DNA from: Eremophila alpestris peregrina
Lineage: Eukaryota > Chordata > Aves > Passeriformes > Alaudidae
Direction of reading: 5' to 3'
DNA: 64,000 nucleotides
Assembly: GCA_009792885.1 (NCBI GenBank)
Contig: WMCF01000014.1
Span: 16,867,762 to 16,931,761 of the forward strand
Shown: piece by piece, positions 37,726-49,023 of the stretch
How positions within the stretch are numbered: position 1 is the first letter of the stretch
Layout of the letters: each line of letters opens with the position of its first letter
Notes under the pieces: generated by a model
What the model saw: only the letters and a program-made list of their open reading frames with translations
Told to the model about the DNA's origin: nothing
Database searches by the model: none
Position numbers and translations under genes: made by a program

Positions 37726-40023
37726 TCTCAGTTTTTGTCCACTGTAGGTTATTTATCACCTTAGCTCTCCGGGAAGGAATCAATTTTAAAAATGTGTTTC
37801 TCTTGTGGTCATCATATTAAAGCCCTAGTGTTGCTCAGGCTACCTCAGCCTTGTTATAAAGTGTCCTGAATGACAAGAACAGTAAGGAAGCTGATAAATA
37901 AGAAAAGGAAGGATTAATACTAAACAAAGCAATACAAAGCATGAATAATCTGAGTCATCCTTTAAAATGTGTTTAAAGTAGAAAAAAGTAGATCAATCTG
38001 CAGCTAAGAACATACAGTGTTTGTAGTACAACAGCACTTAGGAGATACTTATAGCCAGTTAATTCCCTGGAACACAATGAGCACTGCAGCTGCCTTGTAT
38101 TTAATGTAATTTCTCAAAGCCATAATGACATGTTTGGTAAATGAGTAGTTATTACTTCAACTATAAGAGGTGAGTTAAATAGTCTGAGGGCATTCATAGT
38201 AAGGAAAATAGTAGGGATTAGGGAAAAAAAACCAAAGAGGTTCTATGTAACCATCCATTTTGTATGGGCACCTCATGAACATTTAGTTTTCATTACTACA
38301 CGCTAACTGTGCTTTTATCATGGAGACAACTTTGAAAAAGCACCAAGTTAATTCCCCTTACCAACAGCTGCAGGTCCTTTCACTATCAACTATCTTTCTG
38401 TGCTAGAAGCTGAAGGAGAGATTTCCTTTTTTTATGCACCAGTACATCTTCTGACCCTACCAGTGACTTCCCAAGGTTGGAAGCTTGAGAAGACTATGTC
38501 TAGGACAACATTTTGTCAAAGAGTCTTAGACTCTTTCATAGCTTCCTAATGATTTACTTTGCTTCACTTTTGCCTTTCTTTAAATTTCCACAGAATTATT
38601 TTCTTTTAGCTGTGTCTCACTTGTTTAAATTTAAACGGAATGATCATTTTTCTTCTTCTGAAAATATTTTCCGAAATCAGATAGGCAGAAAAAGAAACAA
38701 AACCAAAACAACTTACCAGCAAAACAAAACCCAAAAATCCTAGCACCAACAATGACTTCAATGAGCAAAGCTAGTGAGAATGAGACTATCATGTTTCAGT
38801 ATCTTTCACCATGCTTATGGTTATTTCTCCATTAGCTTTCATTGCATGGCTATCCTGTTAAGCCCCTGTGTGCCATGGACAACAGTTTTTAAATGGCCTA
38901 TTAGGCTTTTACAATTACCTTATTAATTTTTCATCAAAACATGGGTGTTGAAGATATTGGAAGCTTTCAGTATGATATGTTGATTGTCAGGCTGTGTCTT
39001 TAAATAAAAGTGATTGTACCCAGACTTATTTGGGGTTGGGGGTTTATAATTATTTTTATTATTTTATTTTAAGGGATAAGAGCTTAACATCTCTGTTTCA
39101 ACACTTTGTAAGTAAACCACTTCATGCAGAAACATTATTGTTGACATTTAGTTGGGGGGGTTGCCCTTTTTTTGCACCCAGGAATGTACTTGTTCTCAAT
39201 CAGTCAAGTTTCAGTTTTGAAAATATCACTATTGATTCACCAGAACATCTGATTCAAGCCAAAACTGAGAAGTTCATGAATGCTGTGTTATAGGAAAGAA
39301 CGTGCACCTCTTGGATTACGGATATGACAGACCTCCATTCATTACAGCATGAACAAAAGACTGACAAATACCTTAACAGAGCGAACCACTGAGCCTGTGA
39401 ATACAGGTATCCACCTCCCAGAGCTGTCTCCTCAAAATGAAGGAGGAAGAGAGGGCAACTAGTGTAGGTGCAATTTTGTATCACCAAAGGTTGTTGGGAG
39501 AGAATTATGCCACCTGAATGAAATGCTCTGCACGAAGTGACAGCTCTGGCTTTGATAGGCATTGGGCCATGGGCTATTGCTCATGTCGTGATATATTGAC
39601 TATGTCAACATAATAACACTAATGTCTCATCAAAGACGAGCTGTCTTTGAATCATTTCACCAGTCTCTAAAGTACATATCTAACTTTCACCATCATTTAT
39701 TTCCATTTTGTTGTTCTATTTTTTTTAAGACCACCATGTATTAATAGAGACTGAATAAGCTGAACTGCTGCTTTCAGATTTCATGTCACTTATGCCATTC
39801 TATCAACTTGCCATAAACTAAAATTTTGGTCCCATTTTTTTTTCTCTAAAGAAAATTTTCACTATTTATGGGTCTACGCCATCAGTAAGTTGACTAAACT
39901 GAGGACAAAGTTCCCCATCTTTTACTTATGAAGCTTAAGGTGGGAAAGTGAGCATGGATAATAAGTTACAGTTCACTAAGCAGCATCACAGACATCAGAT
40001 GCACTGGGTTTGATGACAGCTAA
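37726..40023. other. Mostly unique sequence holding duplication copy 2
   Basis: 2.3 kb without a gene. It contains the second copy of the 112-bp duplication (38659-38770). Nothing else is recognised. Confidence 0.5.
38659..38770. repeat. Direct duplication, copy 2
   Basis: Partner of 37244-37355, about 1.4 kb downstream, with the same orientation and exactly the same length. The substitutions are spread over the unit, mostly C/T and A/G changes plus a few transversions near CCTAG, which points to an old event rather than an assembly artefact. Confidence 0.85.
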
Positions 40024-40090
40024 CACAGCAATGGGGAACAAAGACACACGGACCTCTGTATGAGTTTCTTGAAGACCCGCTATAATAGAC
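40024..40090 (-). mobile_element. Short LTR-end fragment, ERVK-like
   Basis: About 65 bp similar to the 3' ends of the LTRs at 40803-41145 and 48634-49023 (AATGGGGAACAAAGACACAC, then GACCTC). It lies 0.7 kb to the left of the 40.8-kb LTR in the same orientation, so it may be what is left of the 3' LTR of one proviral remnant. Similarity beyond 40090 is not visible to me. Confidence 0.4.
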
Positions 40091-40782
40091 TATTCCTGGC
40101 AATATTAGAAAGTTTCTGTTTTACTGCCTGCCAGGCTTACAATTGAAAAGTCTCAGTAGAAGGGAAATCTTTTAGATGTGTGGACACCCAGTCCAGGAAG
40201 GTACTTAGCTTAGCATTGGAGATGTCTGTACTTTGCTGAAGCAGTTGCCATTACAGGCAGGAACAACTGTCTTTGTTCCAGGGATATTTTTCCTCCAGTA
40301 ATTCTTTCACTGCTCACCAGATAGATGATGGGCACATATTTGGGTTCTGTCACCGTGCACTAGTCTATAGCTGGACAGATAAATTTGGCCACATCAGACC
40401 CCCCCCCAAACTCAACCAACCTAGAAATAAAACAAATCCTCAGATGAGGCAGGGATACGTTGGAGTAAAACCCAAGCAGGGACCTTAGCCAATCATGTTC
40501 AATCCAGAAAGCAGACATATCACTGGTCAAGGAGCTGAGCGGTGTTAAAACCACCCAGACTTATCAGTTGTTTGAATCTAGGAGTTTTAAACCCACTATA
40601 TTGTGTATCCAAACAATAAAACAGGCTGTTTGTCTTATGAACAAGAGGACTCAAGTAATAATTTTTGTCTCCAACTGCATGTAATAGGGTTCCATTATCA
40701 AACTTTTTCTGGTCTACCCCAATTCCTGGTCCAATGGAAGCTGCTACTGGTGTGAACCACATAGTTCACCACCTTTGAAATG
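40091..40782 (-). other. Possible proviral internal remnant
   Basis: Lies between the LTR-end fragment at 40024-40090 and the LTR at 40803-41145. If these are the two LTRs of one element, this is what remains of the interior, which is much too short for gag-pol-env. Two overlapping minus-strand frames (40520-40762, 80 codons, and 40360-40554, 64 codons) are open, but I recognise no capsid, protease, polymerase or envelope motif. It could equally be unrelated host DNA. Confidence 0.25.
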
Positions 40783-40802
40783 TCCTGGTTTGGGCAGCCA
40801 TT
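40783..40802 (-). other. Candidate retroviral primer-binding site
   Basis: Directly after the 3' end of the minus-strand LTR (CTACA, two bases of spacer) the sequence in sense reads TGGCTGCCCAAACCAGGAC. It resembles the tRNA-Lys primer-binding site used by many beta- and lentiviral elements, with one inserted base and three mismatches by my alignment. Its position two bases from the LTR end is what supports the call. The alternative reading is a chance resemblance. Confidence 0.4.
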
Positions 40803-41145
40803 TGTAGTAATGGAGAACAAAGACAGACAGACCTCCTTGCTTCTCCTGAAGAAGATTGTTTATTGTAACAAGCTGATCACATTTATGTTCTAAATATGAA
40901 CCAAAACAAGCACTCATTTGTCGCCTGCCACTGCTGTTCATGCATCCCTTTACCCAATCAGCTCTTTGATCATGTGGTGTCCATGCATCTCCTCAACCAA
41001 TCACTGCTCACATATGAGGCAAGCACACACCAGCCATACAACCTGCTCTCTGGTTACATGACCTGTTTTTACCTCCCTGTTAGCTGAACCTTTCCCAGAG
41101 TGCTTTCTGTTGAGCAAAAGTGAATAGGATTTCTTGTTTCCTACA
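40803..41145 (-). mobile_element. ERVK-like LTR, probably a 5' LTR remnant
   Basis: A 343-bp LTR on the minus strand. In + orientation it begins TGTAGTAATGG and ends TTTCCTACA. It is homologous along most of its length to the solo LTR at 48634-49023, sharing the GGAGAACAAAGACAGAC end block, two CCAATCA boxes (near 40958 and 41000) and the CCTTTCCCAGAG block near 41090. AATAAA in sense lies near 40859. No target duplication flanks it, and a primer-binding-site-like sequence follows its 3' end, so I read it as the 5' LTR of a deleted provirus rather than a solo LTR. Confidence 0.75.
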
Positions 41146-44100
41146 AGTTAAAACAGAGTTTTCAGGCAGGTTTGTAACCAGAGCAACAAACTATCTGCTT
41201 CAGCTGTTTTATGGTGGAAATGTCAAGTCTATGTTATGGTTTATGCCATTCCCCTGCATGGTTAAAAATATCCCAGGCACTAGATCAGTTTCAAATCCGT
41301 AGCCAAATACATTGTCAGTCAGACCTTGACTTGATGCTAGAGAACAACTGCAGATTTTGGACTTTGGTGAAAACTATGAAGCCAATGCACCTATCCTGCC
41401 ATACAAAAAATCCAAAAAAGGGAAAAAAGTGTGTCAGTTGAAATAGTGAAATGGAACATATCATTAACTTGTGTAGGTCATTAAAACTGAAAACTTACAT
41501 GACTGTTTAGCCTGAGTCAATGCTTCATTCAATAATAATGGATTAAGAATTTAAAGTTTCAGCTCAGCCATAGCCTCTTGAGGTTGATGCAAAGGTTCCA
41601 TAACAGTCAGTGTTAGTCAGACCATAGGCAACAATAGGATCACAGTACACAATTAGACAAAGTGATTTATAATTAAACTGATAAGTAACTTGATTAACTG
41701 TTTGTCTTTTTTTTCCTTTGTTCTCACACAATGAACTACTTTCAAATGTACTTAATGATGTACATTTTATTGATTCAAGTGTTTAACTGCTATTTTATGT
41801 CTTTGTATGGTATTAATAATTGTGAGTCAGTAGAATAAGTAACAGTTGCCTAACTAGGTTGATTTCAGAGACAAAAAGAATTCTGTTCCTCAGCTCTATA
41901 AAAAGAATAACATAAACATGAAAAGTCTACTGGGAAGGTTAAACTCAGCCATTCGGTGTTATGTTCTTACTTTAAATTATGTAGTGTTTTACAGACTGTA
42001 ACCAAGAAGCCCATATTCTGATACTGTCTTAAAAAAATGTAAACTCGTGGCCACGTTTCTTTGCACGTGCTTCAGGAGAGCTTTGGGTCTTTCTTTGATT
42101 TGGGGTTTCAGAGTATGTAGACCTGAATATCACAGCAGCACTTTGAAAATGCGTGAAATTAGAGAAGAGTACAGATATTACAAAAGAGAGCATTTAAACT
42201 GCAATAACAATATTTCTGGAAAATGTATTTGATTTAGAAAAAGATGCAAAAAATGATCTTTTATAGCTGGTAGAATCAATTTGAAAAAGAAATTATGCAT
42301 TTAAGAAATTAGACAGATGATAAAGAGTACCTCTCTCCATAAAGAGACTAGAATAGGCAGAGTTAAGGACATTCTAAGCCCATGCAAGTAAACTTAGGAG
42401 CCAAAGGCTTTGTAAAGATTTGAAAAAAAGATTTAAGAAAATGAATGAGATGTCAGAAAAGAGTGAAACCCAGTGATACAGCCTGGGTAAAAAACTAGCC
42501 CATTGAGAAGCAGTTTACATACAAATATTGCTGATCCAATCTTTCCTGGTTTTCACTATTAAAGATTTTAGTACAATCACATTTTCTTCACTAATATAAG
42601 GAATCCTATTACTTACAGTTTCTTAGTTAGTCCAGAAAATGGACATAAATGCATATTCCAAAAATAATCAGGACTAAATGATTGAATTATCTATTTTCAG
42701 TTTTCTGCCTATGAAATTCATGCCAGGATCATGAACCACAAGAAGGACTTACACCCTGGACTCCTGAGGCTGACTGAGCAACACCACGGAGGTTCTTCGA
42801 AGGTGATGGCCAGAAGTGGAGCAAAACAGCCATGATGTTTAGTGACTCTCCCTAGACCGTTCTGCTTTGGGCATGGCACATAGGCCAGTAAAATCATACT
42901 CTGCTAAGACCAAGACACAATCTAGTGCAAACTAAAAAACCTTCTGAATTGCTCTATTTGGGCCTTTCTTTGTAAGATTTTTAATGCAAAATTAAAGTCT
43001 ATTAAAATCTACAGAGAAGAACTCTAGGAAATGTACCATATATATCCAAAGATTAAGAAAAGTATGTTTAAAATGCTGGGGAAAACCTAGTGTTGAAGGT
43101 ACACCAAATCACAAAAATGTAGAAGACATTTAAATCCATTTATGAGGAAATTCTAGTTTGATACAGAAGCCAAAATCAAGTCTAGTCAACCAGTCAATCC
43201 TGTTTTACAGGATTTTTCTTTATTTTCCTTAATCCGCAAAGAATTTAAAGCCTTAAGTTTCACCAGCATCCAAATGAGAGAGACAGATCTTGACAACGTG
43301 GAAAAATATTACAGATGGATGAAATAGTTAAGACAACACAGAGATCAGCCCACACCTTCACTAAAAAAGGAGATGAAAATTTATGATAATTGAATGTGTA
43401 CTGTTAATTTTAGGTTTTTCTACAGTTTCATGCATATATGAACTAATTCCTGAGTCTAGGGCTGGAAGAGATGGTGCAAAACTGACTAAGACAACATTAA
43501 TATTTTCAGTGAGAATGGAAGATGATTGCATGGATGTTTTTACATGCACCTTTTTTGTCTCACAGGATTTCCAGTACAGCTACTTTTAAGCAGCAGGGAG
43601 TTAGGCTAACTTGGAAATAAAATATGAACAAATATGAACATATAGATTTGGGAGGGCTGGATTTAACCTCTTCACCCTTCTTTTTTTGCTTTTAAGGTCT
43701 ATCTAGCATATGAATAACCATTAGAAAAAGAAAGGGAGAGGGGAAGAAGAAAGAATTTCACATTCCTGTATTTCAGCCAGCACATTCCTTGGGAGCATAA
43801 ATGAGGTGGTTCAAGAAATGCAGACTTAGGAATTTATGTGATTTCAGTATGTATAGCAATGAACTTTGGATGCATTAACAAAAGTGGTTAAAGAATGTGC
43901 ACCTTTTCGGAGGGTCAGTTTAATCTATTTAGCTCTACAAATTTCAGCATGTTTTTTTCATCAATTACTCTGAATTAAAAGTCACATCGAAGCATCTATA
44001 AACATCAAACCATGCAGCTGTTCATGCACCTGTCAGTGGGAAGTGGCAATGCACATAACACAAGGCATAAAGTGCATGGAAGAGAAGATATTGTGATACC

Positions 44101-45399
44101 TGAGACATAGGGTTAAGAGCCAGAAGCCTTGGATACAATTCTCAGCTCTGTCAAAAATGTCCTTGTCACTTTGAGAAAAAAAACCACTCAGCTTCACCTG
44201 TAAATGCTTCACTTTCTCATGGGGCTGTTGCCAGCTCAAATTAATTAGTAACTGTTAGGTATTTTTCCATCCCTTTAGAGAAGACACCATAAAACATAGT
44301 CAATTCAATTTGTCCTGAGATGAAAAGTACACAAAGAGAGGAAAAATCTGTGAAACAGATTACCACCACCCCCTAACACCCCTAATAAAAAACACAAACC
44401 CAAATGGATTGGGCTACCTACCCTCCTTCTGTGTGACCCGATGATTCCCTTCAACCCTTTCACATGTACTGGAATTCAGCCCTTTCTCTTTCCTTCTGTA
44501 TTTCCCTTTCCCACCCTTCCTACTGTTCCTACCTGCACAGCTGCTAAAGTTTTAAGCGTCCAACATCTACCAGAATAAATTAGAATAATTGCAGGTCTTT
44601 TAACTGTTCATGCTCTCATTCCATAGTTGATAATTTCTCTACTGCCGAAGGCAAACCTACTGCCAGAAAAAAAATCTATATTTCTCCTACTAGCTTGCAT
44701 CAGATTTTCTGGCCTATATCCATTAAGACAGCTGAGCTAGTAGGGAAAAAAATCCATTTAGTGTTATTCAAGATATTTAAAACAACCCTATAAAATAAAA
44801 CAATCCTTACTTATAAGTCTACATAGAGTAATCTGAAAATATCTTACAGTAGATCAAATATTTTTATTTTCTCTCCACATGGCTGACCTTAAAATTTAGC
44901 AGGATTAAGTTCTGTATTCATTTCACCTGTGTAATGTTTTGATCAGTTATATACAATACATGCAAAAAAAAACCCCGTCATGAGTCAGCCCTTGGCTAAA
45001 ACTAATTGAATTTACTGAATGTAAATCAGTACAGGAAGCATAAAGTCCAATCAGGTCAGGGAAGTTGCATTGCTGGAAAACACTATAGACAGAAAAGAGA
45101 AAGCCTGATAAATGTTGAGTCTAAAAAGTAATTAGAGCTTTCTCTGTTTGAATAGCAGGAAATTAATGTTCTTTTAGAAAGATATCAATTCAAATCCTCA
45201 TATTTCCATAGTTAAATTGCTCACACTATTTAAAATCAATGCCTCATATCTTGTCTGAATGTGTCTCCAAACATTGGTCGTGTTATGTCTTTTTATGGTA
45301 CAATAAAATGTAGTTGCTACCAAAAATCCTTACACATGCAGAAAATTTGAAGCTGTAACCTAGAAATTTCTTCTCTTCCTGAGTTTTTTCTTGGCTAAC
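41146..45399. other. Unique sequence with one weak exon candidate
   Basis: 4.25 kb without a transposon I recognise. The only coding-like signal is at 42701-42835, listed separately. A purine-rich run lies near 43725-43760. Confidence 0.5.
42701..42835 (+). other. Weak candidate coding exon
   Basis: A splice-acceptor-like sequence (TCTATTTTCAG, ending at 42700) is followed by an open frame in phase 0 of 44 codons to a TGA at 42833. An alternative donor (AAG|GTGATG) after 42802 would give a 102-bp phase-0 internal exon. This block is more G+C-rich than its surroundings. The encoded peptide begins FSAYEIHARIMNHKK and contains LHPGLLRLTEQHHGG; I do not recognise it. In 64 kb several such coincidences are expected, so this is a lead and not a gene call. 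Confidence 0.18.
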
Positions 45400-46043
45400 T
45401 GTCCTGGGGTGACTTTATGATGCTTCGATGCCCAATTATCTGTTCTGTTTATGCTGGATATTAAATTCTGCACCTTTAAGACTGGTTCTGAGAGAGAAGG
45501 GAGAGAAGAAAAAGTGTAGAGTTTGTTTTCAGAAACTGCACTTGCTGCCTGCATTCTCTCTCATGGACTGTGTTGTCTACAGGTCAGGGAGAGAGTATAC
45601 AGTGGGAGAGAGCTCTCTGCTTTCAGTTAGTTTTTAGCTAGCTGAGACAGAGAAATTCCCCAGACTGTGGCTCTTCTTTTTTTTGGAACTGATCAGCCTG
45701 CTCTGAACTGAAAACCCAGAGAAACACAGGGAGCTCCCACCTGTGGCCCACAGGGGCCCAGCATTTTCCAGTGCAGGAGGGACTGATGAGAGACTGAGTG
45801 AGCCAAGCTACACCAAGGACTTGCTGAATTTGCCATCTCTTCAGAATAGCAAGAAGTTTTATTGTTTACTATTATTCATTTTTTTTATGCTTGTGAATTA
45901 TTTGCTTGTTAAATAAACAGGTTTTTATCATTTTTCTCCAAGAAAATCTTTTCCCAAACCAGTATGGGGAGAGGCCATTTGAATCTGCTTTCTAGAGGGA
46001 CCCCTTTGGAAATTTCCTCCCAAATTTGCCCTAAACCAGGATA
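45400..46043 (+). mobile_element. ERVL-type solo LTR
   Basis: A 644-bp LTR on the + strand. It starts TGTCCTGGGGTGACTTTATG and ends CCCTAAACCAGGATA, where the expected terminal CA has become TA. The flanks are CTAAC (45395-45399) and CTAAT (46044-46048), a 5-bp target duplication with one mismatch, as expected for ERVL integration. Inside are the TTAAGACTGG block near 45477, a TTTTTAGCTAGCTGAG block, AAATAAACAGG (AATAAA signal) near 45912 and the AATCTGCTTTCTAGAGGGAC block before the end. From memory this matches a common passerine ERVL LTR. No internal region is left, so it arose by LTR-LTR recombination. Confidence 0.9.
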
Positions 46044-46322
46044 CTAATCCAAGGAGACTGAACTAGGTGTATCACTACAAGGCATACTCTCCAGATGCTA
46101 GATTCATTCTTGTTGCATTTCCACAAATTTTTCCAAATTTTTTTACATGTAAAAATTTTCTAATGCCCTATTTCTGTCATAGAGTACTCTGTGGCTGTCT
46201 ACTCTTCCCTTGGCTATGAAGTGCAAAGTTCTTTTTGAGGCACTTACATTCCTGAATATAATGTGATAGGATAAAATGGTTACATTGGAGTGTTTTTAAG
46301 ATTTGTGTGCATTACTGCTGAG

Positions 46323-46400
46323 GAATCACAGAATAGTTAGACTTGGAAGGAACTTCTGGAGATCATTTAGTCCAACCCCTGCACCAAGGCAGGGTCATGT
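46323..46400 (-). mobile_element. CR1 LINE 3' terminal fragment
   Basis: About 78 bp of a minus-strand CR1 tail: AATCACAGAATAGTTAGACT, then GGAGATCATTTAGTCCAACC and AGGCAGGGTCA. This wording is that of a different CR1 subfamily from the copies at 8.8 and 21.1 kb. It is strongly truncated. Confidence 0.8.
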
Positions 46401-48633
46401 AATTAATTTCTCTAATTACCCATGAAACATATTCATTCATCCAAATTACATCAATGAGGATTTATTATGTTGAAAATTGCAGAGAATGCAATTATAAAAG
46501 CATAGTAATAGACTAGAACAATATATGGCATACATATTCTCTGTGGTAGCTGATTAGAATCAGGAAAAAATTCTCCCATTTATTTTAGTTTTTGAACTGA
46601 TCAGCTGCAATAATTATAGTAATTAATTTTGAATAATTTATTTTGGCATAAAAACTGATATGAAGACTCATTATCCATTTTATTTAAAAGCAGCATGAGA
46701 GAGAAGTTGAAAGAGAAAAAATCATTTTACTCACATGATTACTGATTCAAAAAGGCCAGCTGGCAGCATTTTCTTTAATGTTGTCAGACACTGACTTTTC
46801 TAAACTTACCCTCCCAGTTATGTCACAAAGTATAAACAAAAAAGCACCTCTACATGCTAGAAAATACTTGTGCTCACAGCAGACTACACTATGCAAAATG
46901 ACATAAAAACAGAACTAAATATATCAGGAAAGAACAAAAGTAGAAAATGAAAAGAATGAAAAACTGGGAGGTTGTACGGACACTGTGCATTTCTTAATAA
47001 TGATATTAATTTTAGAAATATAATTAGTTTTCAGGTTACTGCTTCATTTTGTAAAGATGGATTTTGATTTTTACATACATGTCATAATTTTTTCCAATTT
47101 TATTTATGACTATTCTATGGTGTATTTATTTTTTTGGAATCCAAGATACATGTGGCAGAATTTCTTATTTTACTTATTCGGTGACACCCTATCTAACAGT
47201 AGATTTAACATAGCCTTTAGCTAACATAAAAATAGCTTTATGTTCCGCCATGTACCTAGACAACATTATATTCAAGTCTGCAATATAAGCTTGCTGAGAT
47301 AAGAAAGAAGCATTTCATATATACAGGTGCCTAGCCCTAGAAGCAGTTTAGGAGGTCTTCCTGACACAGGGTACATCACTGGAAACCAAATAATTTTTTT
47401 AATGCATTGGAAAAGTCATGAAAATAGAATTTAAAAAATGTTCAAAATAAGGTAACTGAAGTCAAAGAATTAACTGAAGGGTTTTTTGTTTTTTCCAGTT
47501 CTAAAATCGCTGGCAATACTTGCTTTCACCATTCAGTTGTGGGTCAGGAGGGAGAAAGTGGTTCTTCCTGAGAAACTAGTAAGACATGACAAGATATTTA
47601 ACCCCTTTGTTGCAGTTTCAACCATAGTGCTCAATGTCCAGGGTGCAAACTATTTGAACCATTTCTAGATTCACTGTTGTTGGGCTGGGGGACCAGAACA
47701 CTCAGCGTCCAAGAAGATACTCTGAGTTTGTTAAAGGCAGACATTTGCAAAAAATCCAAACATACCCAAACTCCTTGTACTAAATGTACTAAACATTGAT
47801 TTATTAATTAATTTATTTGGATTTTTCATGTGGAGATTTGCTTTTTGCTTTCTATCCTGTCTTTTTACCTCTCTCCCAATTTTTCAAAACAAGTGAGCCT
47901 GCTGAAAGATATCTTTTATGGACAGCAGAACTCATTTTTACTGAAATGTTTTTTTGGCCAAGCTGTTAGCTGTGGGGAGCTTTTCAGTATGCAAACTGCA
48001 TTACTTCTAGGGAGATAGACATTCACCATGCTGCCGTCACAGAAAAGGAGAAAAAGTTGACTAGCAGATTCTGTCCTCCCCTTCCATCTTTCCCATCCCA
48101 CTCTAAGACACCTTCAGAGCTTTTTCTCAGGGACAGGACCAGATGACCCAATAGCCAACCTATATTTTGCTGGTTCTCCCCAGTGGTGACATTCTGTGTA
48201 CTTGGCAAAAATGGAAGGCACAGATCATGGAACATGTGAGTGTTGCCAGGAATGCGCAGCCAGGAGAGTTTCTTCCAGCTAAAACACAGTAAAATTTAAC
48301 ACAAAACAAACTTGATACATTCATCTTCAAATACTGTTTACCACAGTCTAAAATCTCCTGGGCTTAATCCAGTGCATGCCCTACATTGAACCATAGGTTA
48401 AGTCTCCTAATCTCTTCATTATGTATTTGTATATTGAGGGCTCCAATCAGTCTTGCCTCTGTTTTTTAAAATAATAATGTTCTGGCTGCCTAATAAACTG
48501 TTTGATATAAGTAGCATTTTTCCTTTGGTAATCTATTGACTTCAGTGTATAACCTAATTGCAGATCTTATTTTGTTCATATGTTCATGTTCAGAATTTTC
48601 AAGCTTGCAACCTAAACCTAAAGGTTCTTTAAA
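46401..48633. other. Unique sequence
   Basis: 2.2 kb with no gene or repeat recognised. Confidence 0.5.
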
Positions 48634-49023
48634 TGTAGGGTTTGGTGTATATTTGTCAAAGCTGTTAAGGCTTATGCTCACCAGAAGGCCCTGTGGGAAA
48701 GGCACAGCTGCAGGCTGTTGAGGGGCAGAGTCAGTGAGGAGTGAGGAGAGACTCAGTTAAGTGACAGCTGGAAGTGAGATTGTGATTGGCTGGAGGGACA
48801 CGTGGACAGCATATGAGCAGAAAGGTGATTGGGTGGTAGGACATGTGGACAGCCGCACTGCAGCTGAGCCAGCTAATGGCTGCCCTTCTTCTTGTTAAGT
48901 CAGTTTTGTTTCAGTTATGTCGGGTAGAGAGTTAAAGGGATAAAAAAGGTGTGATTTTTACAGTAAGCCAATCTCCTTCAGATGCATAAGGGGGTCTGTG
49001 TCACTTTGTTCCCCACTGCTACA
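48634..49023 (+). mobile_element. ERVK-like solo LTR with 6-bp TSD
   Basis: A 390-bp LTR beginning TGTAGGG and ending CACTGCTACA (inverted ends TGTAG/CTACA), flanked on both sides by TTTAAA (48628-48633 and 49024-49029). A 6-bp duplication is typical of ERVK/betaretrovirus-like integration. Two reverse CCAAT boxes (TGATTGGCTGG near 48783 and TGATTGGGTGG near 48826) and a GATAAAAAAG TATA-like site near 48939 mark U3. The AATAAA of the related LTR at 40.8 kb is decayed here to AGTAAG. TTTAAA is a palindrome and A/T-rich, so chance identity of the flanks is possible, but the ends agree with the family. Confidence 0.85.

Noticed and set aside
37494..37820. Repetitive Arg/Ala/Lys and Leu/Pro/Cys peptides on opposite strands
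   Set aside because: Translation of the pentanucleotide array only.
40783..40802. TGTCCTGGTTTGGGC as the start of an ERVL LTR on the + strand
   Set aside because: Comparison with the solo LTR at 48634-49023 places the LTR end at 40803; the remaining bases fit a primer-binding site on the minus strand better.
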